Positions 1-6,742 of a stretch of DNA of 11,636 nucleotides are shown piece after piece. Location of the stretch: positions 1 through 11,636 of the forward strand of contig NQJG01000075.1 of assembly GCA_002256465.1 (NCBI GenBank). Reading direction: 5' to 3'. The position numbers and the translations under genes were made by a program. Position 1 is the stretch's first letter. Each line of letters opens with the position of its first letter. Origin of the DNA: Methylococcaceae bacterium NSP1-1. GTDB lineage: Bacteria; Pseudomonadota; Gammaproteobacteria; Methylococcales; Methylomonadaceae. The notes under the pieces are model-generated. The model ran no database searches, was not told the origin of the DNA, and saw nothing but the letters and a program-made list of their open reading frames with translations.

Positions 1-47
1 TTATGATTCTATGTGAAATATAATGGGTACACAATTGCTCAAGCTTT
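1..47. other. left edge, no feature
   Basis: This short AT-rich edge lies downstream of the GIY-YIG gene. I see no gene, terminator or RNA in it. Confidence 0.5.
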
Positions 48-428
48 TTAATCAGAGTCCCTTCGACTTTGTTCAGGAGAGTCTTGTAAAAGTAAATCCG
101 TTCGTCCTGAGCCCTTCGACTGTGCTCGGGAGAGCCTTGTCGAAGGATGTACGGATTTACTTTGGGCCAAACGAGATACCTCCGCCCAATCACCACGCAT
201 CATGGCTTCTTTCTTCCTGCGGCTCCAGCCCTTGATTTGCCTCTCGGCCGACAAGGCTTCTTCTCGAGTGGCACAGTCTTGTGACCAGACAAGCTTCAAT
301 GGGCGCCGTGTTAGGGTATAACCAGCGCATTCTCCAGCCTGATGTTGACTGATGCGTAATTCGAGGTTGTCGGTGTGCCCTGTGTAGTAGCTACCATCAG
401 CACAGCGAAGAATATAAACCCAAAACAT
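48..428 (-). CDS. GIY-YIG nuclease superfamily protein (YhbQ/UPF0213-like) with repeat-derived C-terminal tail
   Basis: This is a small single-domain GIY-YIG protein of 126 residues. The domain fills residues 1-88. It has the two tyrosine motifs VYI (4-6) and YYTG (14-17), Arg25, His29, the TRRPLKLVW segment (40-48) and Glu62 in AERQIKGW, the usual metal-binding glutamate. Stand-alone members of this family are normally about 80-100 residues, are predicted DNA endonucleases and have a poorly known role. Residues about 90-126 do not look like the family: they are rich in Ser, Arg and Gln and are encoded entirely by a REP-like hairpin repeat (61-163). The native end was therefore probably near LAQ (87-89). 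The start is supported by AAGGAT about 9 bases upstream. The gene lies 65 bases downstream of cysM in the same direction and could be read from it. I am sure of the fold but not of any specific function. Confidence 0.85.
   Translation of the reverse strand: MFWVYILRCADGSYYTGHTDNLELRISQHQAGECAGYTLTRRPLKLVWSQDCATREEALSAERQIKGWSRRKKEAMMRGDWAEVSRLAQSKSVHPSTRLSRAQSKGSGRTDLLLQDSPEQSRRDSD
61..163. repeat. REP-like dispersed repeat, nested hairpin plus partial direct copy
   Basis: An exact 13-base inverted repeat (AAAGTAAATCCGT at 89-101 against 151-163) encloses a second stem (CCTTCGAC 113-120 with GTCGAAGG 139-146) and a third (GCTC 124-127 with GAGC 132-135). The block at 115-146 is also present as a degraded direct copy at 61-92, with about 26 of 32 bases identical. 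The core CCGTTCGTCCTGAGC (98-112) recurs in inverse orientation at 508-522, and GTCGAAGGATG (139-149) recurs in inverse orientation at 495-505. The repeat lies inside the 3' end of the GIY-YIG reading frame. Confidence 0.85.
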
Positions 429-474
429 TTAGTGTATCCTTTTTTTGTGAATCCTTAGGCCTTGCTTAGAAGAG

Positions 475-537
475 GCTTGCCATTTTTCTCCATTCATCCT
501 TCGACTAGCTCAGGACGAACGGAGAAAGGTGGCAAGC
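475..537. repeat. REP-like repeat, short form with flanking 17-base stem
   Basis: GCTTGCCATTTTTCTCC (475-491) pairs with GGAGAAAGGTGGCAAGC (521-537). Fifteen of 17 positions are complementary, and the other two can be G-U pairs in the plus-strand transcript. The loop holds the same core as the element at 61-163, but without the central ~25 bases. It provides the last codons and the stop of cysM. It may also act as a transcriptional or mRNA-stability hairpin between cysM and the GIY-YIG gene, although no T-run follows on the minus strand. Confidence 0.8.
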
Positions 538-1360
538 AATTTTCAACTTCTTCAGAGACTCTTAATGCCGCAGCAACCGCACCACCTGATGAAACGCCAG
601 CAAAAATGCCCTCTTCAGACGCTAAAGCGCGGGTGGTGTTTTCGGCTGTTTGTTGATCGATATCGATAATCCTGTCAACGCGGTCCGCCTGGTAGATTTT
701 GGGTAAATATTCCTTGGGCCAGCGTCTGATACCGGGGATTTTAGAATCACCTTCGGGTTGTACACCGACAATCTGAATTGCCACATTTTGTTCCTTGAGA
801 AATCTTGAAGTCCCCATAATCGTACCGGTAGTCCCCATTGCGCTGACAAAATGAGTCACTTTTCCCTGTGTGTCCTGCCAAATTTCAGGCCCCGTACTTT
901 CATAATGAGCGAGCGGATTATCGGGATTTGCAAACTGATCCAGAATACGCCCCTTGCCCGCAGCTTCCATTTCCCTTGCCAAATCAATTGCCGCTTCCAT
1001 GCTGCCTGCTGCGGGTGTCAGAATAATTTCAGCGCCGTAAGCTTTCATCGAGGCTTTGCGCTCGTCGCTCATGTTATCGGGCATAATCAAGGTCATTTTA
1101 TAACCCTTGATGGCAGCAACCATAGCCAGGGCAATACCGGTATTACCGCTGGTCGCCTCTATCAAGCGGTCACCGGGTTTAATTTCGCCTCTGGCTTCGG
1201 CATGTTTAATCATACTCAGTGCTGGAAGGTCTTTGACTGAGCCGGCCGGATTATTGCCTTCAAGTTTGACCAGAACGGAATTGCTGGTATTGCCCGGCAA
1301 ACGTTGTAGTCTGGCTAAAGGGGCATTGCGAACAAAAGATTCAATAGTTGGGAAAGTCAT
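494..1360 (-). CDS. cysM: cysteine synthase B (O-acetylserine sulfhydrylase, CysM type), C-terminally truncated
   Basis: This is a fold-type II PLP enzyme that makes cysteine from O-acetylserine and sulfide or thiosulfate in the cytoplasm. Visible motifs are NPAGSVKD with the PLP lysine K43, the TSGNTG substrate loop (70-75), the GTTGT phosphate-binding loop (176-180), VGVQPEGDSKIPGIRRW (198-214) and EEGIFAGVSSGGA (249-261). The protein is 288 residues; family members are usually about 295-305. After VEN (272-274) the family normally continues with a strand ending in a DRGDRYLSTGVF-like motif. Here it reads CLPPFSVRPELVEG, encoded by a REP-like repeat, and then stops. I found no trace of the missing motif in any frame downstream to 429. 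The residue after K43-D44 is Leu, where Arg is usual. Both points suggest reduced or lost activity, but the rest of the frame is intact. The start gives the usual N-terminus (FVRNAPLARLQRL); no clear Shine-Dalgarno sequence is seen. Confidence 0.85.
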   Translation of the reverse strand: MTFPTIESFVRNAPLARLQRLPGNTSNSVLVKLEGNNPAGSVKDLPALSMIKHAEARGEIKPGDRLIEATSGNTGIALAMVAAIKGYKMTLIMPDNMSDERKASMKAYGAEIILTPAAGSMEAAIDLAREMEAAGKGRILDQFANPDNPLAHYESTGPEIWQDTQGKVTHFVSAMGTTGTIMGTSRFLKEQNVAIQIVGVQPEGDSKIPGIRRWPKEYLPKIYQADRVDRIIDIDQQTAENTTRALASEEGIFAGVSSGGAVAAALRVSEEVENCLPPFSVRPELVEG

Positions 1361-1393
1361 AGCGGATAATCTAATATGAAGAAATTACTACGA

Positions 1394-1399
1394 ATTATC
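1394..1399 (-). promoter_or_regulatory. candidate extended -10 promoter of cysM
   Basis: On the minus strand, TGGGATAAT gives a GATAAT -10 box with an upstream TG in the extended -10 position, about 33 bases before the cysM start codon. There is no convincing -35 box at 16-18 bases, which extended -10 promoters can tolerate. The call rests on sequence match only. Confidence 0.4.
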
Positions 1400-1443
1400 C
1401 CATAAAAACGAAAAATCAACATAACTCCAAAAATAGCCTTGTA

Positions 1444-1470
1444 GCGGGCAACGATAAAGCTGTCGCCCGC
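1444..1470. terminator. GC-rich hairpin downstream of the patatin gene, possible terminator
   Basis: GCGGGCAAC (1444-1452) and GTCGCCCGC (1462-1470) form a stem of 8 of 9 pairs about 35 bases past the patatin stop codon, between that gene and cysM. The minus-strand sequence after the stem contains only a weak, displaced T-run, so this is not a canonical intrinsic terminator. It may be imperfect or simply a palindrome. Confidence 0.35.
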
Positions 1471-1504
1471 CCCGGGCTTAACTATGACTACAATCACGGA
1501 CATT

Positions 1505-4480
1505 TTATGTGCTCTTAACAGAATAATCAGGGAGTTCAGGCGTTAATATGGCATTTAGCTTTTCAGCAATTTCATGCATAGACTGGTTCCCTAAGATAAT
1601 CTTACCAAAAAGCTGGTCGGTAATATCTTTCCCTAAACACCGATAACTTTCAAACTGGTCTTCGGCATAAAACTGGTCGTCGGTGGTTTCGTGGGGGAAA
1701 TCCGGGTGAACTGCCTTGTACTGCATCACGGCGGTATCTTCGTGACCGTTCATGGATGCTTTCAGATAAATTAACCAACCATCAGGATCCTTTTCAGGGT
1801 CGTATTTGTCATAGTAAATCTTCCCGATTGCGCAACGGCTGCGACTCCAGCCTGATTCACTTTCAGGATGGATGGAGCGAACATCAATCTCGATTTTTTT
1901 TACAAGATTATCGACTTCGCACATGCGAATCAAAGTAGCCAACCCTTCGAACTGTAGCTTGGGATCGCATTCGCCATCACTGATAATAATGACTCTACAT
2001 CGACGTTTAACAAGCTCATAAGCCGCCAGATTTTCAAAGTGTCCACCATCGGAAATGGCTAAATACTTGGACTTTTCGTTGGCAAAACCGAATAGTTCTT
2101 TTAATAGATACCATAGGCTGAATGAGGGTGATGGCTGTTGGCAGCTTGATTTACTGGGATTGGGAAACCACCAGCCAAGCCGGGCATTAAATAAGGTCAT
2201 CAAAAAAGCCACTGGAGCTGAGGTGTGGTAGCCCATGTTAGGACTGGCGGCAGCGCCTGATACCGAAATGGCTTGGCCCAATGTGGGTTGTTTTGCTATG
2301 CCACCATAGGTTTCGGTTTTTACGTAATCAATTGAATGACATAGAGTTCCATTCTGATTTTTGACTTCGTAATGACTGCCACAGGTGAGCGGGGTAAGTG
2401 TAAAAATGGCACTATGACGAGTATGCAACGATAAATCGCTTGAACCGCCCAGGTTCAAAGCGCAATTAACGATATGCAGAGGACCTGAGGGTGTGTTTTG
2501 GGCATCCAGTAATTCAGCCATCTTCAGATCGTCATCATCATCGAAGCCGGTAAATTTTTGTGGATTACGTTCTTCCGGGTTACGTGTCGCCCCCAAATAA
2601 CAACGTGCCAAGCGGCTGCGATAAAAACCATTAAGACTGAATTCGTTGATATCAACTCGCCAACCGAGTATTCCTAAACAGATAAGACAAAAAATGAGAA
2701 CTTCATAGGTAAAATCAATATTACTATTTGCTTGCTTCAGCAACTCCCAATGTTTTTTGTAGGGTGCAGCAGTTTCCTCTGATGTTGACTTGTTAATAGT
2801 TGCTTCAAGCTTTTCTTTAATCTCATTAACAGATGACTTTTCATCAATTTGTAACTCGATTTGCTTGCTGCTTTGCTGAGCATCGCCAAGCAAAGTCGAT
2901 TGGGATATTTCAAAGTTGTTGTCATTTAATTTAACTACAATAACGAGATGCAGAATCATTGATATGACAATTACGAGACCAGCGATAAAAATGAAGGGGG
3001 TTAATTTTGCAACAATTTCCTTGAGTTTTGTTGTCATACCCTTGCTATCTGTTCCGTCAGTAGACGCTGATCTTCCTGCAAACAATCCTGCCAGAGTTGT
3101 TCCAATCCAACCGGTGCCTAATTCTTGCCATGGGCCGTCGTAATAAAGCCACGCGCTCCATATAGGGCCATAAATAGCCGTTACAGCTACCACCAAACAG
3201 GCAAAGGCGTAGATGGCAAGCCAAGCACCGAAGCGGCTCCACCATTCTCTGACGTTTTCGGAAGAGTCTCTGCCTTGCATACCAATTAGTAGATTAATGG
3301 CTAGCGAAAAGGCCCCTAACACAGCCGGAGATCCCCAGACCAAGGCTAACCAAACTGCTTTCTCATTATTTGATATTGACCAATCATGGAAAAAAAGCAT
3401 GATGGTGGAAAATACAATGACCAGCACACCGATAGCCGGCAATGGGGCTAAAAAAGGTACAAAAAAAATTTTCCGCCAAAAATTGCTTTGATAGACGGAA
3501 ATAAATGAATGAATGATTGTAGAAAGGTAAATTATTATTAACGATGTGATGAAGATATTGTTTTTTTCTAATAAAAAACCAAGACTATCAAAGGGAGAAG
3601 CAGTTTTAATATGTTCCCATATGGCTGAGAAATCAGCCCATAGAAAATTAAAAATCCCGCCAAATGAAAAAACATTGTTTTGATTTAACTTCCAAAGCTC
3701 AACTTGTTCACACAATATGCCGGTATAGCCTAACGAAACAAGTATCAGTGGAAATACTGATGTTATTTGAACCCCTACCTGTGAAGAGATTAAGCTTTTT
3801 AGATTATGATTATTTTTCTCGTTATTATTGGTGGACGTAACTAACCACCAAAGGTTGATGCCAATTCCAAATGCGCCGATGATGAGTAAAATAATTGTTC
3901 CATAATTCCATCCTGCATTTTTTGAATAGGCTGTAAATATCGAAAAAAGTATTCTTGGTACTAATAGTAAAGAAGCAATGGTAAAAAATATCATCAATTG
4001 CACTAGCAAGGTATTGCGTAACCATATGGTTACTATTGACCAGGTATCAGCACTCAATAAATTGAGATTGGGGGAAAGATAATTGGAATAGCGTCGTAAA
4101 TGCATGATCGATTCTTTCCAATCAGCATCCGGATGTAGCCAACTGAGTTCAACTTTTGGATTTTCCTCTGACTTTTGCTTTTCTATGCGATCTGCTGTGC
4201 GTTTACAATTAGCGCTTAACCAGGCACCAATATATCCACCGCCGGAAACAGTGGATAAATAGTCGATTTTCTCAAGCACGCCCTTTGCTTTAAGCGCTTC
4301 GAGAACTCCCAAGCCAAATGTTGCACTGCGAATACCGCCGCCGGAAAATGCAAGGCCGACCAAGTTTTCGGGTGTTCTATCTGTGTGCAGTTTCCGGATT
4401 AATTTAAATTCCTCCTCTTTTACTTCTGCGAAGGATATTTTTTTCACATCTTCGATATTATTTTGGTTCTCGGTTGTCAT
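1505..4480 (-). CDS. large membrane-embedded patatin-like phospholipase family protein
   Basis: This predicted Ser-Asp lipid acyl hydrolase has 991 residues. The N-terminus holds the oxyanion motif SGGGIR (46-51) and the nucleophile elbow STVSGGGYIG (76-85), with candidate Ser79. The first Gly of the canonical GxSxG is Thr77. The second catalytic element, ISDGGHFENLAAYELVKRR (809-827) with Asp811, lies over 700 residues later, and SGAAASPNMGYHTS (741-754) is another typical block. Between them is a long insertion with about nine hydrophobic segments (near 155-185, 193-215, 236-256, 308-330, 338-364, 375-400, 418-445, 494-517 and 592-607). The catalytic fold is thus split by a polytopic membrane region. 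An Asp run occurs at 647-651. The start has a strong AGGAGG site 8 bases upstream. It is the last gene of the catalase-like / cytochrome / patatin cluster, separated from the cytochrome by a palindromic element. It probably acts on membrane lipids; the substrate is unknown. Confidence 0.85.
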   Translation of the reverse strand: MTTENQNNIEDVKKISFAEVKEEEFKLIRKLHTDRTPENLVGLAFSGGGIRSATFGLGVLEALKAKGVLEKIDYLSTVSGGGYIGAWLSANCKRTADRIEKQKSEENPKVELSWLHPDADWKESIMHLRRYSNYLSPNLNLLSADTWSIVTIWLRNTLLVQLMIFFTIASLLLVPRILFSIFTAYSKNAGWNYGTIILLIIGAFGIGINLWWLVTSTNNNEKNNHNLKSLISSQVGVQITSVFPLILVSLGYTGILCEQVELWKLNQNNVFSFGGIFNFLWADFSAIWEHIKTASPFDSLGFLLEKNNIFITSLIIIYLSTIIHSFISVYQSNFWRKIFFVPFLAPLPAIGVLVIVFSTIMLFFHDWSISNNEKAVWLALVWGSPAVLGAFSLAINLLIGMQGRDSSENVREWWSRFGAWLAIYAFACLVVAVTAIYGPIWSAWLYYDGPWQELGTGWIGTTLAGLFAGRSASTDGTDSKGMTTKLKEIVAKLTPFIFIAGLVIVISMILHLVIVVKLNDNNFEISQSTLLGDAQQSSKQIELQIDEKSSVNEIKEKLEATINKSTSEETAAPYKKHWELLKQANSNIDFTYEVLIFCLICLGILGWRVDINEFSLNGFYRSRLARCYLGATRNPEERNPQKFTGFDDDDDLKMAELLDAQNTPSGPLHIVNCALNLGGSSDLSLHTRHSAIFTLTPLTCGSHYEVKNQNGTLCHSIDYVKTETYGGIAKQPTLGQAISVSGAAASPNMGYHTSAPVAFLMTLFNARLGWWFPNPSKSSCQQPSPSFSLWYLLKELFGFANEKSKYLAISDGGHFENLAAYELVKRRCRVIIISDGECDPKLQFEGLATLIRMCEVDNLVKKIEIDVRSIHPESESGWSRSRCAIGKIYYDKYDPEKDPDGWLIYLKASMNGHEDTAVMQYKAVHPDFPHETTDDQFYAEDQFESYRCLGKDITDQLFGKIILGNQSMHEIAEKLNAILTPELPDYSVKST

Positions 4481-4488
4481 TAGCTAAT

Positions 4489-4494
4489 CCTCCT
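4489..4494 (-). promoter_or_regulatory. ribosome binding site of the patatin gene
   Basis: A full AGGAGG lies 8 bases before the ATG at 4478-4480. This fixes the start and suggests strong translation independent of the upstream gene. Confidence 0.75.
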
Positions 4495-4510
4495 CAGAAT
4501 TACTGGAATT

Positions 4511-4622
4511 TTCGTAAGCGTTCAGTACCCCTCTTTGGAAAAGAGGGGTTAGGGGAGATTTTATTAGATAAATCCCCCTCAATCCCCCTTTTACAAAGGG
4601 GGGGGTGAGAACGCATACGAAT
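4511..4622. repeat. palindromic MITE-like element of about 112 bases
   Basis: The ends are a near-perfect inverted repeat (TTCGTAAGCGTTC at 4511-4523, GAACGCATACGAA at 4610-4622; 12 of 13 complementary). The two halves stay complementary along most of their length. They include sub-hairpins CCCCTCTT/AAGAGGGG (4528-4535, 4541-4548) and CCCCCTTT/AAAGGGGG (4584-4591, 4595-4602). The core of the type AAATCCCCCTCAATCCCCC resembles G/C-tract repeats dispersed in many bacterial genomes. It carries no reading frame. It fills the gap between the cytochrome stop (4625) and the patatin ribosome site. No T-run follows the stems on the minus strand, so it is not a standard terminator. Confidence 0.8.
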
Positions 4623-4624
4623 TT

Positions 4625-6268
4625 TCAAATAGCTGTCAACATAACGCTAAATTCACCTACATGAAAGGTTTTTTGCCGTTGAGTTGTGGGTAATAACAAT
4701 TGCCGGAGGGTTCTGACCGAGCCATTATGCAAATAAGGTGCTGTTGCCCAAATGCCGTTCAAAGGCCGGCCTTTATAGACCAGTTGGCTTGGGCGGGGAT
4801 TTATCATATGCATACCATCAGCGATTGTTGTGAGCATTTCAGTAATGTCGGCTGGATTTAACAATTCCTTAACTTCTTCCACCTTATTAGTTCTTCCCGC
4901 ATTGATGGCCTTTAATGTCCCCACTGGATCAAGAAGCACATTATTGGTAATTGTACCAAGCACTGAGTAACCTAAAAAATCAACACCTGGTCCGGTTTTT
5001 TTAAAGAGATTTGGGCTAATTACATATATTTTTGAATGCGCAAGAAGCTTGCCGCTTTCGTACCTGTTATTTGAAAAATTAGTAGTCATCGCCGGATCGG
5101 TTTTCAGTTCATCAAGTGGCGTTAATACCGCTTTGATGCGCCGGTTCGGGTCATTGCGGCGAATATCGGCATGGCAGGAAAGACAGTATTGTTCAAAAGC
5201 TTTGCGACCTTGTGCCAGTTTTGCCTGATCGATTTTCGGCAATATTGTTGCCGGCCACTGCGGCGACTGCAATTTCCACAGCAAGGCTTCAAGTTGACCT
5301 AAATGAGGGATATCGGCTGAGCTGATATGTCCGGTTTTATCGATAAGACTGGTGTTGAGATTAAGGCTTGCAAATACCCCCAGCACTTCGCCAACGTTAC
5401 GTCCCAAGGCGCCGCCGCCTTTATTGGCAACGCTGCCATTCCATTGCACTTTGTCATGTTGCGGCGTATCCCAGATAAATGGATAACTGACGGGTGCATT
5501 AGCTGGATGCCGATTGCCTGGAATACCCAACGCTGTCGCAGTAATGGTGTTGAAAATGGCGCCAATGGCATCCAGACGGGCAAAGCCGAAGGGCGAATCG
5601 CCGGCATTCATTGCGTTCCAGCCCTGACGGATTTGGGTTATTTGCTGCAATTGTGCTTTGAGCTTCTCTTTGGCATCTTGTTCAGCAAAGTTTTCCGCCA
5701 ATACATTTTTTGCAAACCGGTCAAATTTTTGACTGTCACTAAGGGTTGTTTGCATGGCTTTGGCTAATGTATGCAGAAAGCCTTCAATATCCGCCATCGT
5801 CGGAGCGCCATCAACGAGTATTTTGTGGCCCTGAAATTCAACCTGGCCGGTATGGCATGCGGCACAGGTTAAACCTAGCCAGTCCTGGGATATTTTTTGA
5901 TAAGCCGGATTATTTCTTGCGGTATCCTTGGTAAATCCGATGGGTAATCCATCCGGATTCATCGCGGTTTTCTGCTGGGGGAGATAGCGAAGGCTGTCCA
6001 TATGTTGGCTATCAATAAACAGCTTGGTGTTGTCAGGTTGCTCCAGAAACAAGAACCATCGGTAAGGTATAATCTGTGAGCCTTGCGAGAGAAACCAGAA
6101 TTTTTGCTGTTCCCGGGCATCCCAGTTTTGACAGAGCGTTACCTCGCCCGAAAAAGCGCCTTCAAAACTGTTGGGAGTGCAGTTTTCAGCCTGTGTAGCT
6201 AACGAATAAAATAACCAGAATAAAATCCCGGGAAAAACCCGGAGTAGATTTATAGTTTTCATTTTCAT
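4625..6268 (-). CDS. secreted di-heme c-type cytochrome, CcpA/MauG/RoxA-like, probably C-terminally truncated
   Basis: The 547-residue protein has a signal peptide (hydrophobic 6-24, likely cleavage after LATQA, about 27), so it should act in the periplasm. Two c-type heme sites are visible: CAACH (135-139) and CLSCH (362-366). The block YKGRPLNGIWATAPYLHNGSV (498-518) is the signature of the di-heme peroxidase / RoxA-like group, and its His513 is a candidate heme ligand. Members reduce peroxides or oxygenate organic substrates; this sequence does not settle which. After TFHVG (534-538) the family, as I remember it, continues with a SREFDP-like motif and tens of further residues. Here it reads EFSVMLTAI and stops 3 bases from a palindromic element, so the end looks replaced. 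The gene starts 3 bases after the catalase-like frame. GAGGA overlaps that stop codon and is better spaced for the second ATG (Met3, 6260-6262) than for Met1. Confidence 0.8.
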   Translation of the reverse strand: MKMKTINLLRVFPGILFWLFYSLATQAENCTPNSFEGAFSGEVTLCQNWDAREQQKFWFLSQGSQIIPYRWFLFLEQPDNTKLFIDSQHMDSLRYLPQQKTAMNPDGLPIGFTKDTARNNPAYQKISQDWLGLTCAACHTGQVEFQGHKILVDGAPTMADIEGFLHTLAKAMQTTLSDSQKFDRFAKNVLAENFAEQDAKEKLKAQLQQITQIRQGWNAMNAGDSPFGFARLDAIGAIFNTITATALGIPGNRHPANAPVSYPFIWDTPQHDKVQWNGSVANKGGGALGRNVGEVLGVFASLNLNTSLIDKTGHISSADIPHLGQLEALLWKLQSPQWPATILPKIDQAKLAQGRKAFEQYCLSCHADIRRNDPNRRIKAVLTPLDELKTDPAMTTNFSNNRYESGKLLAHSKIYVISPNLFKKTGPGVDFLGYSVLGTITNNVLLDPVGTLKAINAGRTNKVEEVKELLNPADITEMLTTIADGMHMINPRPSQLVYKGRPLNGIWATAPYLHNGSVRTLRQLLLPTTQRQKTFHVGEFSVMLTAI

Positions 6269-6271
6269 TCC

Positions 6272-6742
6272 TCAACCGAAAACAGATTTGAATAATTTCT
6301 CCAGTAATCGCATAAAAAACGGCATTGGCTCCGGCGCTTGTTCAAGACGATGTTCCGCCGAAACCTGGTAAACCGATTTTCGCAGGCGATTGATGCTGCC
6401 TATCGGCTGATGCTCAACCAGTGAATGCCAGGGGGTAAACGCCAGTTTTTCGCAATGGGCTTTATTTTCCTCAGAGTTGACATCCGGTTGCGGCCTGAGA
6501 ATGGTAATTTTGGCTACCTTGACAAAATCGTCCTCCCACTTCGAAGAAGCATTCTCAATAAGCTCATTATCCTTGCCAAAATCATCGCCCTCACGACGTA
6601 CCTGTAGCATAAAATCAAAATGGAGATCCTCATTTTCGCTCATGGTTTCAGTCAGTGCGTCGCACAAATAGTTTTCCGGACGGGGTTTTGGAGGAGAATG
6701 CCCAGGAGGGACTTCGGTGCAGGGTTTTGCCGAAAACTTCAT
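6272..6742 (-). CDS. catalase-related protein, C-terminal part
   Basis: This 156-residue frame begins MKFSAKPC and continues with PPKPRPENYL (17-26), DLHFDFMLQVRR (39-50), a WEDDFVKVAKITI strand and LAFTPWHSLVEHQPIGSINRLR. The last block is the usual C-terminal signature of the compact catalase-related family, ahead of a short helix-rich end. It lacks the distal heme-pocket half, so it cannot be a complete enzyme. An AAGGAAG sequence lies about 9 bases before its ATG, so reinitiation and a split two-chain protein are conceivable. The stop codon TGA sits 3 bases before the cytochrome start, which indicates that the two genes were built as one operon. Confidence 0.65.
   Translation of the reverse strand: MKFSAKPCTEVPPGHSPPKPRPENYLCDALTETMSENEDLHFDFMLQVRREGDDFGKDNELIENASSKWEDDFVKVAKITILRPQPDVNSEENKAHCEKLAFTPWHSLVEHQPIGSINRLRKSVYQVSAEHRLEQAPEPMPFFMRLLEKLFKSVFG

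Noticed and set aside
23..235. Plus-strand reading frame opposite the GIY-YIG gene
   Set aside because: It is antisense to a recognised domain and includes the repeat; there is no family resemblance or ribosome site.
61..537. CRISPR-like array from the repeated CTTCGAC blocks
   Set aside because: Copies are few, unevenly spaced, partly inverted and of different lengths, with no unique spacers of constant size.
851..1379. Plus-strand frames opposite cysM
   Set aside because: They are antisense to clear CysM motifs and have no ribosome sites or recognisable domains.
4528..4602. Intrinsic terminators after the cytochrome gene
   Set aside because: The stems are strong but no T-run follows on the minus strand; a palindromic repeat explains them better.
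5299..5767. Frames of 102 and 146 codons overlapping the cytochrome gene
   Set aside because: Both are shadows of the cytochrome frame, which has a signal peptide and two heme motifs.
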